The position numbers were made by a program, and so were the translations under genes. DNA of 64,000 nt, taken from the NCBI GenBank assembly GCA_013397845.1, contig VZTG01006671.1:315373-379372 (forward strand). Reading direction: 5' to 3'. The notes under the pieces were generated by a model. It saw only the letters and a list, made by a program, of their open reading frames with translations, ran no database searches and was not told where the DNA came from. Source of the DNA: Melanocharis versteri. Taxonomy: Eukaryota; Chordata; Aves; Passeriformes; Melanocharitidae. Below, in pieces: positions 22,173 through 33,989 of this stretch (the first letter of the stretch is position 1; every line of letters starts with the position of its first letter).

Positions 22173-25100
22173 ACAAGTATCATTTGCCACGTGTCCAGCA
22201 TCTCCCAGGAGTGTGATACAAGGAGGAATGTGAACCTCCCCTTCGGAATATCTGTGTATCAGGCCAGGAATGTAAATCCAGGAGGGGTGGGGCTGCAGGA
22301 TGCCTGTCTCACTGTGTTTGCCCTGAACCCAGCAGTGCTGGTGGCTCCACGCTACTTCCCGACGTGTTTCACATTTCAGACCCGATTTACCAGAAGAAAG
22401 TCACCAAACAGCAAATCTGACAAACAAACCACAGGGAACATCTGATCTGATCAGCAAATACGTAAGCCTGTTAGGGACTGCAGGCACGGCAAGGGCCAGG
22501 ATTGATGGGGAACATATTTGTTATTAAATCCCATGCACATAAACCGATCGGAAACAGATGTGAGCTTTGAGGATATTAACAAGTGGGCAAACTCCAGGGA
22601 TCCTGAAGGTACTGCTGCACAGGGAGAGAAGGGGAAATGGCACATCTTTGCTATCACGTGGGTTTTGTAAGGAGGGACTACATTTTCACACTGTACCTGG
22701 CTTTGCATTCCCTGCCGGAACTGGAAAATGCGGGGATACAGAGAGGGAGGTGGCAGGTTAAAGCAAGGATTGCTGACTTTGGGAAGGGAAGGATTATGGA
22801 TAATAGGAGAGTTGGGATGAAAGAAAACCAGGTTTTCTCTGCCCCTACTCCAAGTGCAGCTGGGCTGTGATGGAGTGGTCAAACTGTCCTGCCATGGCCA
22901 GCAGGGCAAAAGGCAAAAAGGTGTCCAGGAAAGATGGAGTTGCAGAGGTGTAAGAGGTGTCGCTAGGGTATAAAAAGGGTTTTCAGAGCAATTTTGCTCT
23001 TTCATATTTAATAAGATTTTTCAGTACTTCAGATTTCCGGTCCGTTCTCTACAACAGAAAGACTCCAGAATTTTGCAAGACAAATTTCCTACGATTTTTC
23101 TGTGTTGCAAGCCCCTGTATTTTCCCTAGCCATCTTCTGTGAAACAGCTGAACCTTTTTATTGGCTGACAGCTAAAAAAAAAAAGAAGGGATAACAAAAA
23201 ATTCAGCCCAAGGCAGACACTTGGCATGGAAAATTGAAGCCCAAGTGGTTTAAGTTTAACAAAGTTATTAGCAATTGAAAACAGGGCTTTATAATTGGAA
23301 ATGTTTGGCAAGCTGAGTAAGAGGTTGTGCTACCAGCCCTGCCTCTTAGATGTGCTCATGTTCAGGGACGTGCAAACACCCGACACAAAGACAGGCATTT
23401 GCTAAAAATGCTTACAACTGGAGACAGGCACAAATGCCATGACACTGCTCTTGGTTCACCTCTTTCTTCTCAACCTTAGTTCTTCAAGTTTTAGGTTGTC
23501 TTTCCACCTCTCATTATAACTAAAACCAGAGTGCAAATGCTTCTTGTCCTCGCTGGGACAAAACACTGACTCTTCTGATGCTCTGAGGACTCTAAGAGGA
23601 GAACTGAGACTGGCTTTGGGGTCACAAAAAGCCAACTCGCAGGTGCTGGGAATGTAGCACAGACATTTTGTACCTGTGCTTTCTACTTGCCCATTGCAGA
23701 GGGAGTGGAGTTGGTGTTTTCAGTCTCTCTTCATGTGCTTGTGGCCCTTTGCATGTTTGCATCTCATCGGGAGGAGATGGCAGATTTTTGGGTGGCTCAC
23801 CTGGCCAGAGGGCACCTACCTGGGGTATGAAGAGTCCTTGCTGGGCTGAGTTGACCAGCCTGGCCACTGTCTGCCTTCATCAGGGCTCTCTGTGGTGCTG
23901 GCTGCTGCTCCATCACGTGCCCCAATAAAGTTTAAACTCTGGCTTACCATGAGCCCCGCTGCAGCCAGGAAACGACGTCAAGTTGAGCCATCATATTGTT
24001 TGAATTACACCAATATGAAAACCCATGAAAGCCACAGGGAGCCAGCATTTCCCCTTCTACATAAAATGGGGTTATGGCCATATTAAAAAACACAACAAAA
24101 CCGAGCGGCTTTAACAGGAGATGGTGGAACAGAGGCCTTGAGAGATGCCGAAAAAGCCGAGCATAAAAATAATTACGCTTGAAACAAGGCCCTGCTCTTT
24201 CTTCTGCTCAGCCTCATGATGACCCGTGCTCCTGTCACCTCTACATCTCCTGCACCACCTTTCATTTTGGAGAGGGGAGAAGAGCAGCTTTGTGCTGGGG
24301 CTGCTGAGTGGCAATCCAGGTCATTCTGGAGCCTGGTGTGGGTGAGATGTTTGTTGTCTCCCTGGGGTGCACTGGATAGACCTACTCTGTTCAGAAAACC
24401 TCTTTGGCTTGACCCAGCAAGTTGTGATCATTCACAAAAGGAAAACAAAGCTGAGGTTCAGGTACCAAAAAAAAAAAAAGTCTGGAAAGGAGACTCCTTT
24501 CCAGCTCTCCAGCTGTTTCCATGACCATTTACCAAACCCTCTGGTAAGCTGCAAAGCCATTTCTCTCACGTTAAATAAACGGAACATTTCCAAACTCGGG
24601 CAACACAAACCTTTCTGCTTCTGATAGTAACATAAAGCCTCCATCCTGCTTTATGAGACAGTCAGACCTTAGGCCATGCTGTAGAAGACCATCCCTTCCC
24701 CAGTGAGCTGCCAGTGGTGCCAGCTGAGGCCGAAGGGAAGAAGACTCAATTGTCTTCCTTTTTTACAGGCCAAGAGGAAGCAGGGATATTCTGATATTCA
24801 TATTTTCTCTCAGGACCACAAAAGGTGCCACTGCAAGGCTGGACATCACCACCCTCAGTGTGCCAGTGAGCGAAGTTCACTGCAAAACAAGTGTTGTGTC
24901 CTTCCCAAACACTTTGCTAGTTCTCTGTTGACTTCCAGTTAAATCTCACTGTTGCTAAATCCGAACCAATTTTTGCTTTCAGATGCTGCTGAAATCCCCT
25001 GAGAGTCTTCCTACTTCTTCTTCAGAAGAGCCATTTGTGTACTGAGGCTCATTTTGGATATTAATAATTTGTTTTTTGCTCTGTCCCCAAGACCCTGATA

Positions 25101-26078
25101 CTGTCACAACTCCAGATCCAAGGCAAAGCAGCCCTACTGAAATCCAGAGTGAAGCCTTCACCCCCTTCAGGCTTCTTGTTGTGGTGGTGTGAGCAGTGTC
25201 TGCACACTTTTTAATCACCCCAGCTCAAGGAGTTTGAATCCTTTGCTGTTGATAATTTTGATATATAGCTACCATGCTACACAGCAAAAGTATTTCTGCT
25301 TTCCTACCTCCACATATGTATGCAGTCAGGAACAATTACCACTGTCAATCCTGTCTGCCTGCTAACTTGCTTTTTTTCCCCTGTTGGTCATGCTGTAAAT
25401 CATTTTCGCATTTACAACATTAAGAAGGTGCTCTGAGCAATCATTCTTGTGGTCAACAAACTGTTACTGCTTCTCAAGTGTCATGGGTCACTACTTAATT
25501 ACTGGATTTCACTCCCAGTTAAAACCATTAACCTTGTCTCCACCACCTTTCTCTGGGCCTCTCAGTCCAGTATGTTTTATGTTAGGCACATAAGTGCTAG
25601 GGTTTTTTTTTTTTTTCATGCCAGCAGAAGTTCTGTAGCTGAAATTTCTGGGTTTGATATGCAGGATCACCCAACAGAGGCTCCCTTTGGCCTGGGTCGC
25701 TCTAAGCTGAGCCTTTCTCCAGAGAACTGGGTTTTTCAAACAGATACAGAGATACTGAATGCAGCAAAAAAGTAATAAGGGATGTCTGTGGTGGTGATAC
25801 CTCCTCAGCCAAGGGAATTCCCTAAGTTTCATCCCATTGGAGGGTTATCGCTGCCTCAGCTGCTGCCTGAAAACAGGATGGATATGAGCACAACAAGGAA
25901 ATTCAGAGTAATCTGGGAAAGCAGACATCATTTTACGAGCCCTAGAGGTTCATCAAGAGTTAAACTCGCCTGTGAAAGCCCACATGTGCCTTTATAAGGG
26001 TTGGTTCTGCTCTTACTCTGCACTGGGGCAGGATGGAGGCACAGAGCCCGCGGGGGTGACAGGGCAGCATCCGACTCC

Positions 26079-26104
26079 TCCCATCGGTTATTGCACCGAT
26101 GGGA
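26079..26104. other. Perfect inverted repeat (10-bp arms, 6-nt loop)
   Basis: TCCCATCGGT and ACCGATGGGA are exact complements around the loop TATTGC. The arms contain CpG dinucleotides and do not extend into the flanks. The stem is too short for a microRNA precursor. It may be chance or a dyad protein site. Confidence 0.55.
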
Positions 26105-26687
26105 ATCCATAGGTGTTACACTGGACAGAGAAAGGCTCCCCTGTTGTTCCCTAGATGAAACTGCAGCAAAAACGTATCTAGAATTATAAGCACACACAAA
26201 AAAAATGGAACATAAGGGCTACAGAATTCTAACAAAGCTTGTTTCATAGGCCACATCCACAGCGCGCTCGTACAAAATGCCACGTGAATCACACTTAATT
26301 TGCTGCAGAATATGCTTTGCTATTTCAGCAAGAAAAGAAAAAAAAGCAAGCCTGTGAAGGGCAAGAGCTTTGCTGCATGTTAGTTGTAAAAGTTCCACAA
26401 GTATGGAATCTATTAAAACCATTATTTGTTTATGATGTGAAAGTGATTAGTCTGTTCTAAAAACAAAACCATGAAAACCCTGAGTGCTGGGACTTTTCAG
26501 GAGAATAGCCACTGATTCTTCATTATAATAATTTGTATAATATGGCTCTATTTCTACGATATCTGTAATTCCTGTAGCACTTGGTTGCCTTAGCCAAAAT
26601 CAGGGTTCTCTTGCACAGTTTAGAAAACAGATTCCCTGCCCTGATGGGGTGTAAGCAGGTGAGAGCTGGATGATCACCTCAGGCTGG

Positions 26688-26770
26688 CAGATGGGGAACT
26701 GAGCTGAAGACTCATCATGACTTGCCCAGGGTCACAGTGAAGCAACTTGGGTACCTTGGCTCAGCTGTCA
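26688..26770 (-). mobile_element. MIR-like SINE relic
   Basis: Plus-strand text runs GATGGGGAACTGAG, then CATGACTTGCCCAGGGTCAC, then a diverged continuation. That is the order found in the reverse complement of MIR-type SINEs (end of the core into the conserved 'gacttgcccaaggtcac' segment). Only about 80 bases are recognisable and the flanks are not alignable by eye. Other CORE-SINE families are possible. Confidence 0.5.
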
Positions 26771-27689
26771 CCTGGAGCCACGTGGCTGGGCTGCTGGAGT
26801 CAGAACATTCCAGTGTGAGCACAGGGACACCCATGTGGCCCCAATTACAGGCCCAGGGCCTTGGTTTCACTTCCTGGACTGGATACAACAACAGGATGCT
26901 GGAATATTTAGGCTGTGTTCACTGCGGGGAATGTTTTTACTTTAAAAGCAGAAAAAAAAAAAGTCTGTTTCTCTCTAAGATGTCAAATCACAGAAAGATG
27001 GGGGTTTTGTAGAAACCTCGCCTAATTTTGGCTTCTTACCACCTCTTTTATGGCACTGCTCACTCGATTTTAACATCCTGCTGGTGCTGAAGTACTCCAT
27101 GGCTTTTGGGGGCACCTTATGCTTGCTGTAACCTTCCCTCACTGATGTTCACCTGGATGTTTGGGTGCTTCCAGAGTGTTCCCCGTTGTTGTCACATCTC
27201 ACAAACCACTGGCAAGGCCTTCTTAAATCCAGGTCTGCAACACTTCCCACTCCCCAGGCTGTACCTCCTCCCCACATGCTGCAAGTCCCACCCCAGAGCT
27301 GCCTCTCACCTTTGAAGCCCGGGGCATTTCTGGCAGACAAGGCATGTGCAGAGAATACCTGGGTCCAGGTGGCCGTGAAAACGCCATCAGTGAAAGCTGA
27401 TGGCAGGGGGAGGAGATTGTGGTCCTTCACTGATGGCTGGTGATCAGAACAGGTATCTTTAGGTTTAGCAGCCTTTTGGAGCTTTTGCCTTATTATTCCA
27501 GGCATGGCATGAGGCTCTTCAAGGTTCTCTGGCCAATGTGCTTTGAGCCCCTCGTTTCATTTAAACCAGATTTGATTTGGGGTACCAATTACGCCATCCT
27601 TTTCTGGTTTCTGCTCCTGAAGGTGGTTTCCCTTTCTGCTAATCCCAGAGTTCTTCCTTTCAGATGTTGTTATCCAGTGCTCCCAGTCT

Positions 27690-28270
27690 TTTCATCACAG
27701 CTACGTTGCAGTGATGTGATGCCTCACACCTTGCACCACAAATTTCTGTGCATTTTCTGTGACTTCTTGCCTCAAGATCACCCAGTTACCGTTAATCTTG
27801 TTCACTTCTCTGGAGCATTTCTGAACCTGGGGTCATCAGAAAGCTTCATTAGCACATTTCTTACATTATGTGCCACGGTCATTAATGAGAATTCTCAGCA
27901 ACATTCCCAAGAACCAGCACTGAAGAGCTCCATGAGTAATTCCCTTTAGTCAAAGAATTTCCTTTCCACATAATGTGTTTCCTTTCATACAAATCAACAC
28001 TTCATGTACTTTTTCAGAGCTTGTACAAATTCCTATTTTTTCCTGCAAAGAGCCATTTTCCATGTGGCCCTGTATGACATAGTTTACTGAAGTCCAGATC
28101 GATTGGATTCACTGTATGTCCTCTAGGAAATCTCTAGCAAAGAAGCCAGAGGAAATGAATATCTGTCTGGCAAATCCCAAGGTTGTACCCCATCCCAGTT
28201 CCCATATATATTTATGTCTTTAATTACTCTTTCCTTTGACTGCTGTTTTAAAGCCTTGTGTGCTATTAGA
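27690..28270 (-). mobile_element. Highly diverged CR1-like LINE fragment
   Basis: The plus strand resembles the reverse complement of an old CR1/L3-type reverse-transcriptase region. Pieces include GGGGTCATCAGAAAGCTTCA (27830-27849), CATTAATGAGAA (27880-27891), TTTACTGAAGTCCAG (28083-28097) followed by a GATTGGATTCACTG stretch, and a diverged section with ATTTATGTCTTTAATTACT. These occur in the order expected for the element. Many indels have destroyed the minus-strand reading frame. The plus-strand open frame of 169 codons at 27440-27949 overlaps it and is therefore not a gene. The boundaries are approximate. Confidence 0.55.
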
Positions 28271-31200
28271 AATGATTAATGGCAACTGATTTGCCCGCTG
28301 CTATTTATAATCTTTGACCAAAAGGGAATCTTGGTGTCCAGGATGCAGCTGGAACTTTTCTGGAGTGGGGCTTGCAAGCCTTTGGAGAGCAGGTAACCAA
28401 CCTGCTCACTGAATCCTGTCCGTGGTGAGGAGAACCTGCAGGTTTCCAGAGGCATCTGGACATTTAAGGGTCAGTCCCAGCGTTCCAAGTGGGATCCTGG
28501 GCCACAGAAGGCATTAGAAGAGCTGTCATTCTCCTCAGTGGTTCTCAGACAAATAATGGTGTGTGGGTCACGTTTCTCCATGGCATTTCAGATTTTATTC
28601 ATCCACTTCCCCCTTTGCTCATCATGAGAAGAAGTTGGAATTGGTTTGTGCATTGGCTCCCTAAATTATTGTTCTTTAAATGGAGTTTCTTCTGAAAAGG
28701 GGAAATTTATTGCCATGCTTTTGCTCCTGCTTGGAAGCACAAGTTTTGGCTTGTATCTACATCTATATTCATTCAAACTCAGGCACATGCACACAGCTTT
28801 ATCTAAAACATGCAAAACGCCTGCCTGTGCTTGCAATAAGAGAAATGGCTACTTTGTCCAATCTGAAAAATACTAGCCAAAAGAGAGGGGGAGGGATAAT
28901 ACGGATAAAGAATAAAATGAGCCTAAATAAACTCAGCAGAAGTGAGAAACTGGTAGGTGGAAACCTGAATGCAACAGAAGGGAAATTGGAACGTGCATGG
29001 AGAGTGGCAACAGAATGGTAATTAGTACATTCAACAGGAAGAGGTGGGCTTGACCTGGGAAAGTAAGCAAGGAGAAAAGAAGAGAGAAATTCAGCTGCAC
29101 ACTAAGAAAAGAAAATTCTTCCCCAAGAATCTGGCATGGAAAGAGGCCTGGAACGGATGAGAATCTGGACTATCAAGTGAAGGAATGTATGAGATGAGTC
29201 AAGGGAGAGAGAGAGATTTAAGGGAAGAGGAAGATTTACTTCTGTATCACAGATGGGGGAAGAGAGAGCAAAAGAAGTTCTTAATACCTCGGAAATTTCT
29301 AGTCAAAAAGAAGACACTTATTTCTTTCCCCCTTTAAAAATCAATGATTTGAACTGAAACGGGTGGCGAATTTCTAGGGCGAATCTGGAGATGTGGCTTG
29401 GCTTGGCCTCTGGCGTTTGGCAGAGAAGTGTTAGTCAGCAAATCTGAGCTGTCCCTACATTTTTTCTGGATGTTCCCTGCGTGCCAAGTAGGAACAGTGA
29501 GTGATGCCAGGCTGGGAGAGCTGAGGGTGCACCACAGCCAGGGGCGAGGAGTGCTCCGAGCAGCCCCGGGGAGGGAGCTTGGCTGCCGTGCCTCCTTCTC
29601 AGGAGCACAAAACGCAGGATTTAGGAACAGCAGGGTGGTGAAAGGTCTCTGCCTCCGAGGAGCCCTGCAGCCTCCCAATGAAGGATGTGCATCCCTGTCT
29701 GTGGTGCAGTTGTGGGATTGAGGCACATTCCCTGGTGCGTGTCCCGCTTTGTCCCAAACAGTCTGTAAGTCTAGGAATTACTAACAAAGGACATTCTGTT
29801 AAATGCAAATAGTATCTGGGATACAATCACTATAAATGCAGTTCATTTAGCCATTAATTTTATAGATTGTTGAAGCAATTAGCAGTGCATAAAGAGGACT
29901 TCCTCGCATGCAAGTGTGATCTTTGGTTGAATGGACCTTTGTAATGATCTCTAAGACAATGGCACAGAGTGGAACTGGAATTTCATCTTGCCTTTATTGC
30001 CTTATTTGGGTATTTTTAACAATTTCCAAAATGATTTTTCTTTTTAGTATGCTGACTCCTCATGGTTTAACTTGTTTGCTTTTGTGGGTCAGTATAAATA
30101 ATTCTGAAATTAATACATTAGTGTCCTTTAGGTAAATTATTTAAATACTCAAGTATATGAACAAATGCTGCCTTACACAGAAAGGCTGTTATGTCATTTA
30201 CAGCTGGACAGGATCTGCAGCATGAACAGGGTATTTTTGGGGTGATTTCCACTCCATTTGTTTTGTTCCCTCTCCTCGAAAATGCCCTTTTCTTTTGGTT
30301 CCCTGCATGTCCCATCTGCAGCTAAAAGCCATTTAGCACTGCAGCAGAAATGAAGATCTCCATTTATTTTTGCTGTCTAAAAGTTATGTTCTCCCACTGG
30401 GAAACCATCCAAAGAACAGAACCTCCTCTCCTCCATCGCTGCTGCTCTTTAATCTCTCTCCTCTACCTGTAGGCTTCTCTACTATTTGTATTTACACAGA
30501 TCTTTTGCAATTTTGAATCTTTTTATAGATGGAAACCCTTTCTGCCTTTCTTCTTAGGGATTTTGGTCCTTCCTCTGCCAAGAAAAAGTTTTATTTTGAG
30601 AGTGTGGGAAGGATGATGACTACAGAAAAGGCAGCACAAGCAAATAAGGTTAATTCAGCCTCAATGGGCATAACCTCACTTACCTAAAGATGCAGGAAGA
30701 TACACAACAAATTCTCAGTCTTGCTTTTCTCCTGGTTAGCCTTATTGAAATCAATTTGCATCCTTTAGTTCCTGGGATGTTCTTATGGTGTCCACGTCTG
30801 TTTTGGTAAAGATTTGTTTGGTAGGTAGCTAAAGCTCAAAGTCTTTGCTGACATAATATCCTTGCCCTTACAGAAATTAAGGGTTGCCCATTTGGTGTTT
30901 ATTACAAGAACTCTTCCTTCCTAGTGTGGAGGAAATGATACCTTATTTCTCTCATTAGAGTAAAATATGACCCCTTAAATATGTTGGTGTATCATTGCAT
31001 AAATTATGAGGACTTCTCTCTGTTGATATGGAATGCAGATTTTTCAGAACTGGAGCACAGAGATGCCGGGCTGTGAAAATAAAAAGCAGATGTCTTTCTC
31101 CCTCTTGCTCAGGAGGTTAAAGCTTATCAGGGTATTTTAACTCTTGAGGTCCCGTGACAGGCAATTTCTGTTGGACAGAGGGAACTGGCACTTTCAGGTG

Positions 31201-32826
31201 CGAGGTTAGGCACCCAGTTAATCCTGGTTTGTCACAGGGTGGAACAGAGTGTGACAAATGGGGAAGTTTTGCCACTTGTTGGGGTTTTAAAATGTAAATA
31301 AAGGCTAAAATGTGGCCTGTAAATAAATACCTGTGTGGCTGGGTCATTGTCCTTTTCTGAAGCCCCCATGGCAGACACTCTCACGGGGTTGCTTGCTTGG
31401 TTTACTTATCAATGTGAAGTGTATTTCCCACTCTGCACCCATCAATGGGGCTTTTTTATATCACTCATGGCATCTAAACAAATAGCAGGAACCTCTCCAT
31501 GTAAGGGTTGAGGCACTTGGGCTGCACAGGGAGGCTGAACACGGAAAGAAAGACAGACAGAAAACAAACCATCTTACCCATCCCCTCTGTGCAGAGCAGC
31601 GGGTGACACAAAGCCATCTGTGCCACGTTTGGGGGTCCCTTGGGCAGTGGGAATCCTTACATGTTCCTCTAGCTACCATTTCCAGACAGCTGGAGGCATT
31701 GGAATTGCACCTGCAGCCTGAGGATGTGGTGGCTGAGAAGGGTGATGACTTCACCATGAGAAAATGAACTGAGGGCCGTGTGTGGAAAAAGAGCTGCATT
31801 AAAAAAACCCCCACCAAACCTGCAGAAAACAGATATTTGTCATGAAACACTGATTTAAACAAACTGTGAGAGCCAGGCAGATGACTAAAATGTGAGGCTG
31901 GCCTGTACTTCATGGAATTGCCACAGCGGTTTATAGTGTTTGGAGGGAGAGTTATGACGCAGAACAAATGAGATAAAAAGCTTGTTTAAGTGTGATTAAA
32001 TGGCTCTAAAAGCTGCCCATTTTATAGGAAGGAGCTGCAGGCATGATGCCAAGCTGTAGCATGCTGTATGCTTCACCAGCTCGTCACATCCATATGGGCT
32101 GACTCAGAGGAATCTGTTTTAAAGTAATCCAAACTATTAATTTATGGACGTTCTCGTCACCGGGCCTGAGTGCGTGAAGGGAAGATACACCCAGCGAGGT
32201 CATAAAGTGGTACCAGCATCTTCTGCTTTTAAAAGCAGCAGTTTGGATGTTTGGGCTTGCCTTCCTCTGACATCAGCCCAGCAACCATCAGCTCCGGTGG
32301 GGTGGTCGTGGTCTTGTCATTTCCACGTGGAGTTGTGTTTGTTGGCAGCCAGCTGCAACAAGAAAGGATTGCTGGGACTGGACGCTCCTGAGAGGGAAGT
32401 CAGGTTGCAGATGGATCAGATATCCCTGCAAAGAAAATGCTCCTTCAGCCAACAAGTTCCTTCTTTGATGGTTTATCCCAGAGAACTGAGCTGGTCAGAA
32501 ATGTTCCCATGAAACATCATTCCTTAAGCCTGGCTTATTTTGCTGGAACGGCGCTGAGCACAGTCGACTTTTCCCCATGCCTGAGGAAGAGAGCTTAAGG
32601 AAACCCACCTGTAGTCCTGGCAGATCTCTTCCAGGACAGGAGAATCACAGCGTGCACAAGCCCCTGGCTCCCGAGCGGATGCACCTGGTGGATTTGCCCC
32701 AAGGCCAGGGATGCTGGGAGCTCTGCAGCTGCCCGCTGATGCTGACGAGCTCTGACATGAGTTTCACTGGGAGGCTGCAGCAGGCTCTGGGGAGCTTCTG
32801 GCTTCCTGGAAACTGCTCTCCTTTCA
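28271..32826. other. Unique non-coding sequence
   Basis: No gene is recognised. The stretch is mostly AT-rich unique sequence, with a purine-rich patch at about 28.87-29.30 kb (many GAGA and GGAAG words) and a GC-richer patch at about 29.36-29.72 kb. A minus-strand frame of 168 codons at 31461-31967 has no recognisable domain and lies in otherwise non-coding sequence. Confidence 0.55.
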
Positions 32827-32877
32827 NNNNNNNNNNNNNNNNNNNNNNNNNNNNNNNNNNNNNNNNNNNNNNNNNNN
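32827..32877. other. Assembly gap (51 N) next to poly-A
   Basis: Fifty-one N bases are followed directly by a run of about 15 A. As at 19.7 kb, the gap sits against a homopolymer. Its true content may be longer poly-A or a small simple repeat. Confidence 0.95.
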
Positions 32878-32934
32878 AAAAAAAAAAAAAAACCTGAGAA
32901 AAGTTTCTGTTCAATTTGGATAAAACCCAGGTTT

Positions 32935-32953
32935 TATATATATATATATATAT
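32935..32953. repeat. (TA)n microsatellite
   Basis: An uninterrupted alternating TA run of about 19 bases, shortly after the N gap. Confidence 0.9.
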
Positions 32954-33083
32954 TTAAATCCGTACATTTTCAAGGCCCTGGAAACACCGCTTTTCGGCCA
33001 GTTCTGCTTGATAGTTTTATAGGGCTTTGCCATAATAAAAGCGAAGTGAGACGAAACAGAAAAGCCCTGCTCAGTAACAACGT

Positions 33084-33104
33084 GGGGTGGGGGAGTGGGA
33101 AGGG
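33084..33104 (+). other. G-quadruplex-forming candidate
   Basis: Four G runs (GGGG, GGGGG, GGG, GGG) are separated by loops of one to three bases (T, AGT, AA), which meets the usual G3+N1-7 rule on the plus strand. No promoter or transcription start is visible nearby, so a regulatory role is unknown. Confidence 0.6.
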
Positions 33105-33980
33105 AGGCCTTAACCAGAGCCAGGCTCCCTGAGCGGCTGCTCTGACAGCAGAGGACAAAACACGAGCGCCAGAAGTGGGATTGAAATCACGTGGGTGCAC
33201 AGCTCTGCATCTCAGGGGCCCCTCCACCCAGCACAAACCAAGGTGCTCTCTGGGGTGCTCTGTCCTGAGGGGTCACTGGTCTCCTCCAGGAGAGCGCTGG
33301 GTTATTTCTCAGGCATGTCCGAGCAGATGCTTTCAGCCTCTTACGGCTGTCTCCCCACATATGGAGCTTTGCTTTGTCACCAGGCCCTGCCAAGGATCCA
33401 GTTCTCCTTTTGACAACAAAGAACTGTTTTTATTTACTGTGAAAGCTGCTCTGGCCCTGGCTCTCCGTTTTGTAAATTATTCATCTCGTGTCAGTAGCAG
33501 TGGAGCTCCTCTCGCTTGTTTCCTTCCAGCAAATGATGGAGTCCAGGTTTGAGGGGGAGGAGGTTGAGGGGAGGAGTAGTGAGGCAGAATAGACTTAATA
33601 GCTCAGTGTCTTCATGAATATTACCAGCCAGGTGACCATCTCCCCCTTGGATAATGTCCCATCATCCCATCCTCCCCTGGTGCTGGGAGTAGCTGTGGCC
33701 TGTCCTGTTTCTGCACGGGGACTGAGCAATAGGTCAGCAATTAGAGCCAGGATCTGTCCTGATGAGGCTTTTCTTTCTTGCTTCCTAACTCACCTCCCTC
33801 CTCAGTGGAGGTACTTGTCTGAATCACACAGTTTTAAAAAAGGTGGTTGCAGGAGATCTCTCATTTGGATCAGGAGTATCCTCAAAACTAGATCAGATGA
33901 GCCATGGCTTGGAAACAACCATGGAAGCAGATGCAGGATCACCTCTAGATAATGCCTTCCAGAGCTGAATTACCCAGTTA
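33105..33980. other. Unique non-coding sequence
   Basis: A GC-richer left half grades into mixed sequence, with no recognised gene or repeat. Open frames of up to 125 codons overlap on both strands. The CR1 fragment follows. Confidence 0.5.
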
Positions 33981-33989
33981 CACAAGCAG

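Larger units (their letters stand above)
19769..26684. other. Unique non-coding sequence
   Basis: No gene is recognised. Landmarks are two perfect short inverted repeats (22.15 and 26.08 kb), poly-T and poly-A tracts (for example near 25.61 kb), and a short cysteine/histidine-rich open stretch at 24.77-24.87 kb bounded by splice-like signals, discussed as a weak finding. A minus-strand frame of 184 codons at 22451-23005 shows no domain and is judged random. Confidence 0.55.

Noticed and set aside
27440..27949. Plus-strand open frame of 169 codons
   Set aside because: Overlaps an old CR1-like fragment in antisense. Composition is Phe/Leu/Cys-rich without a domain.
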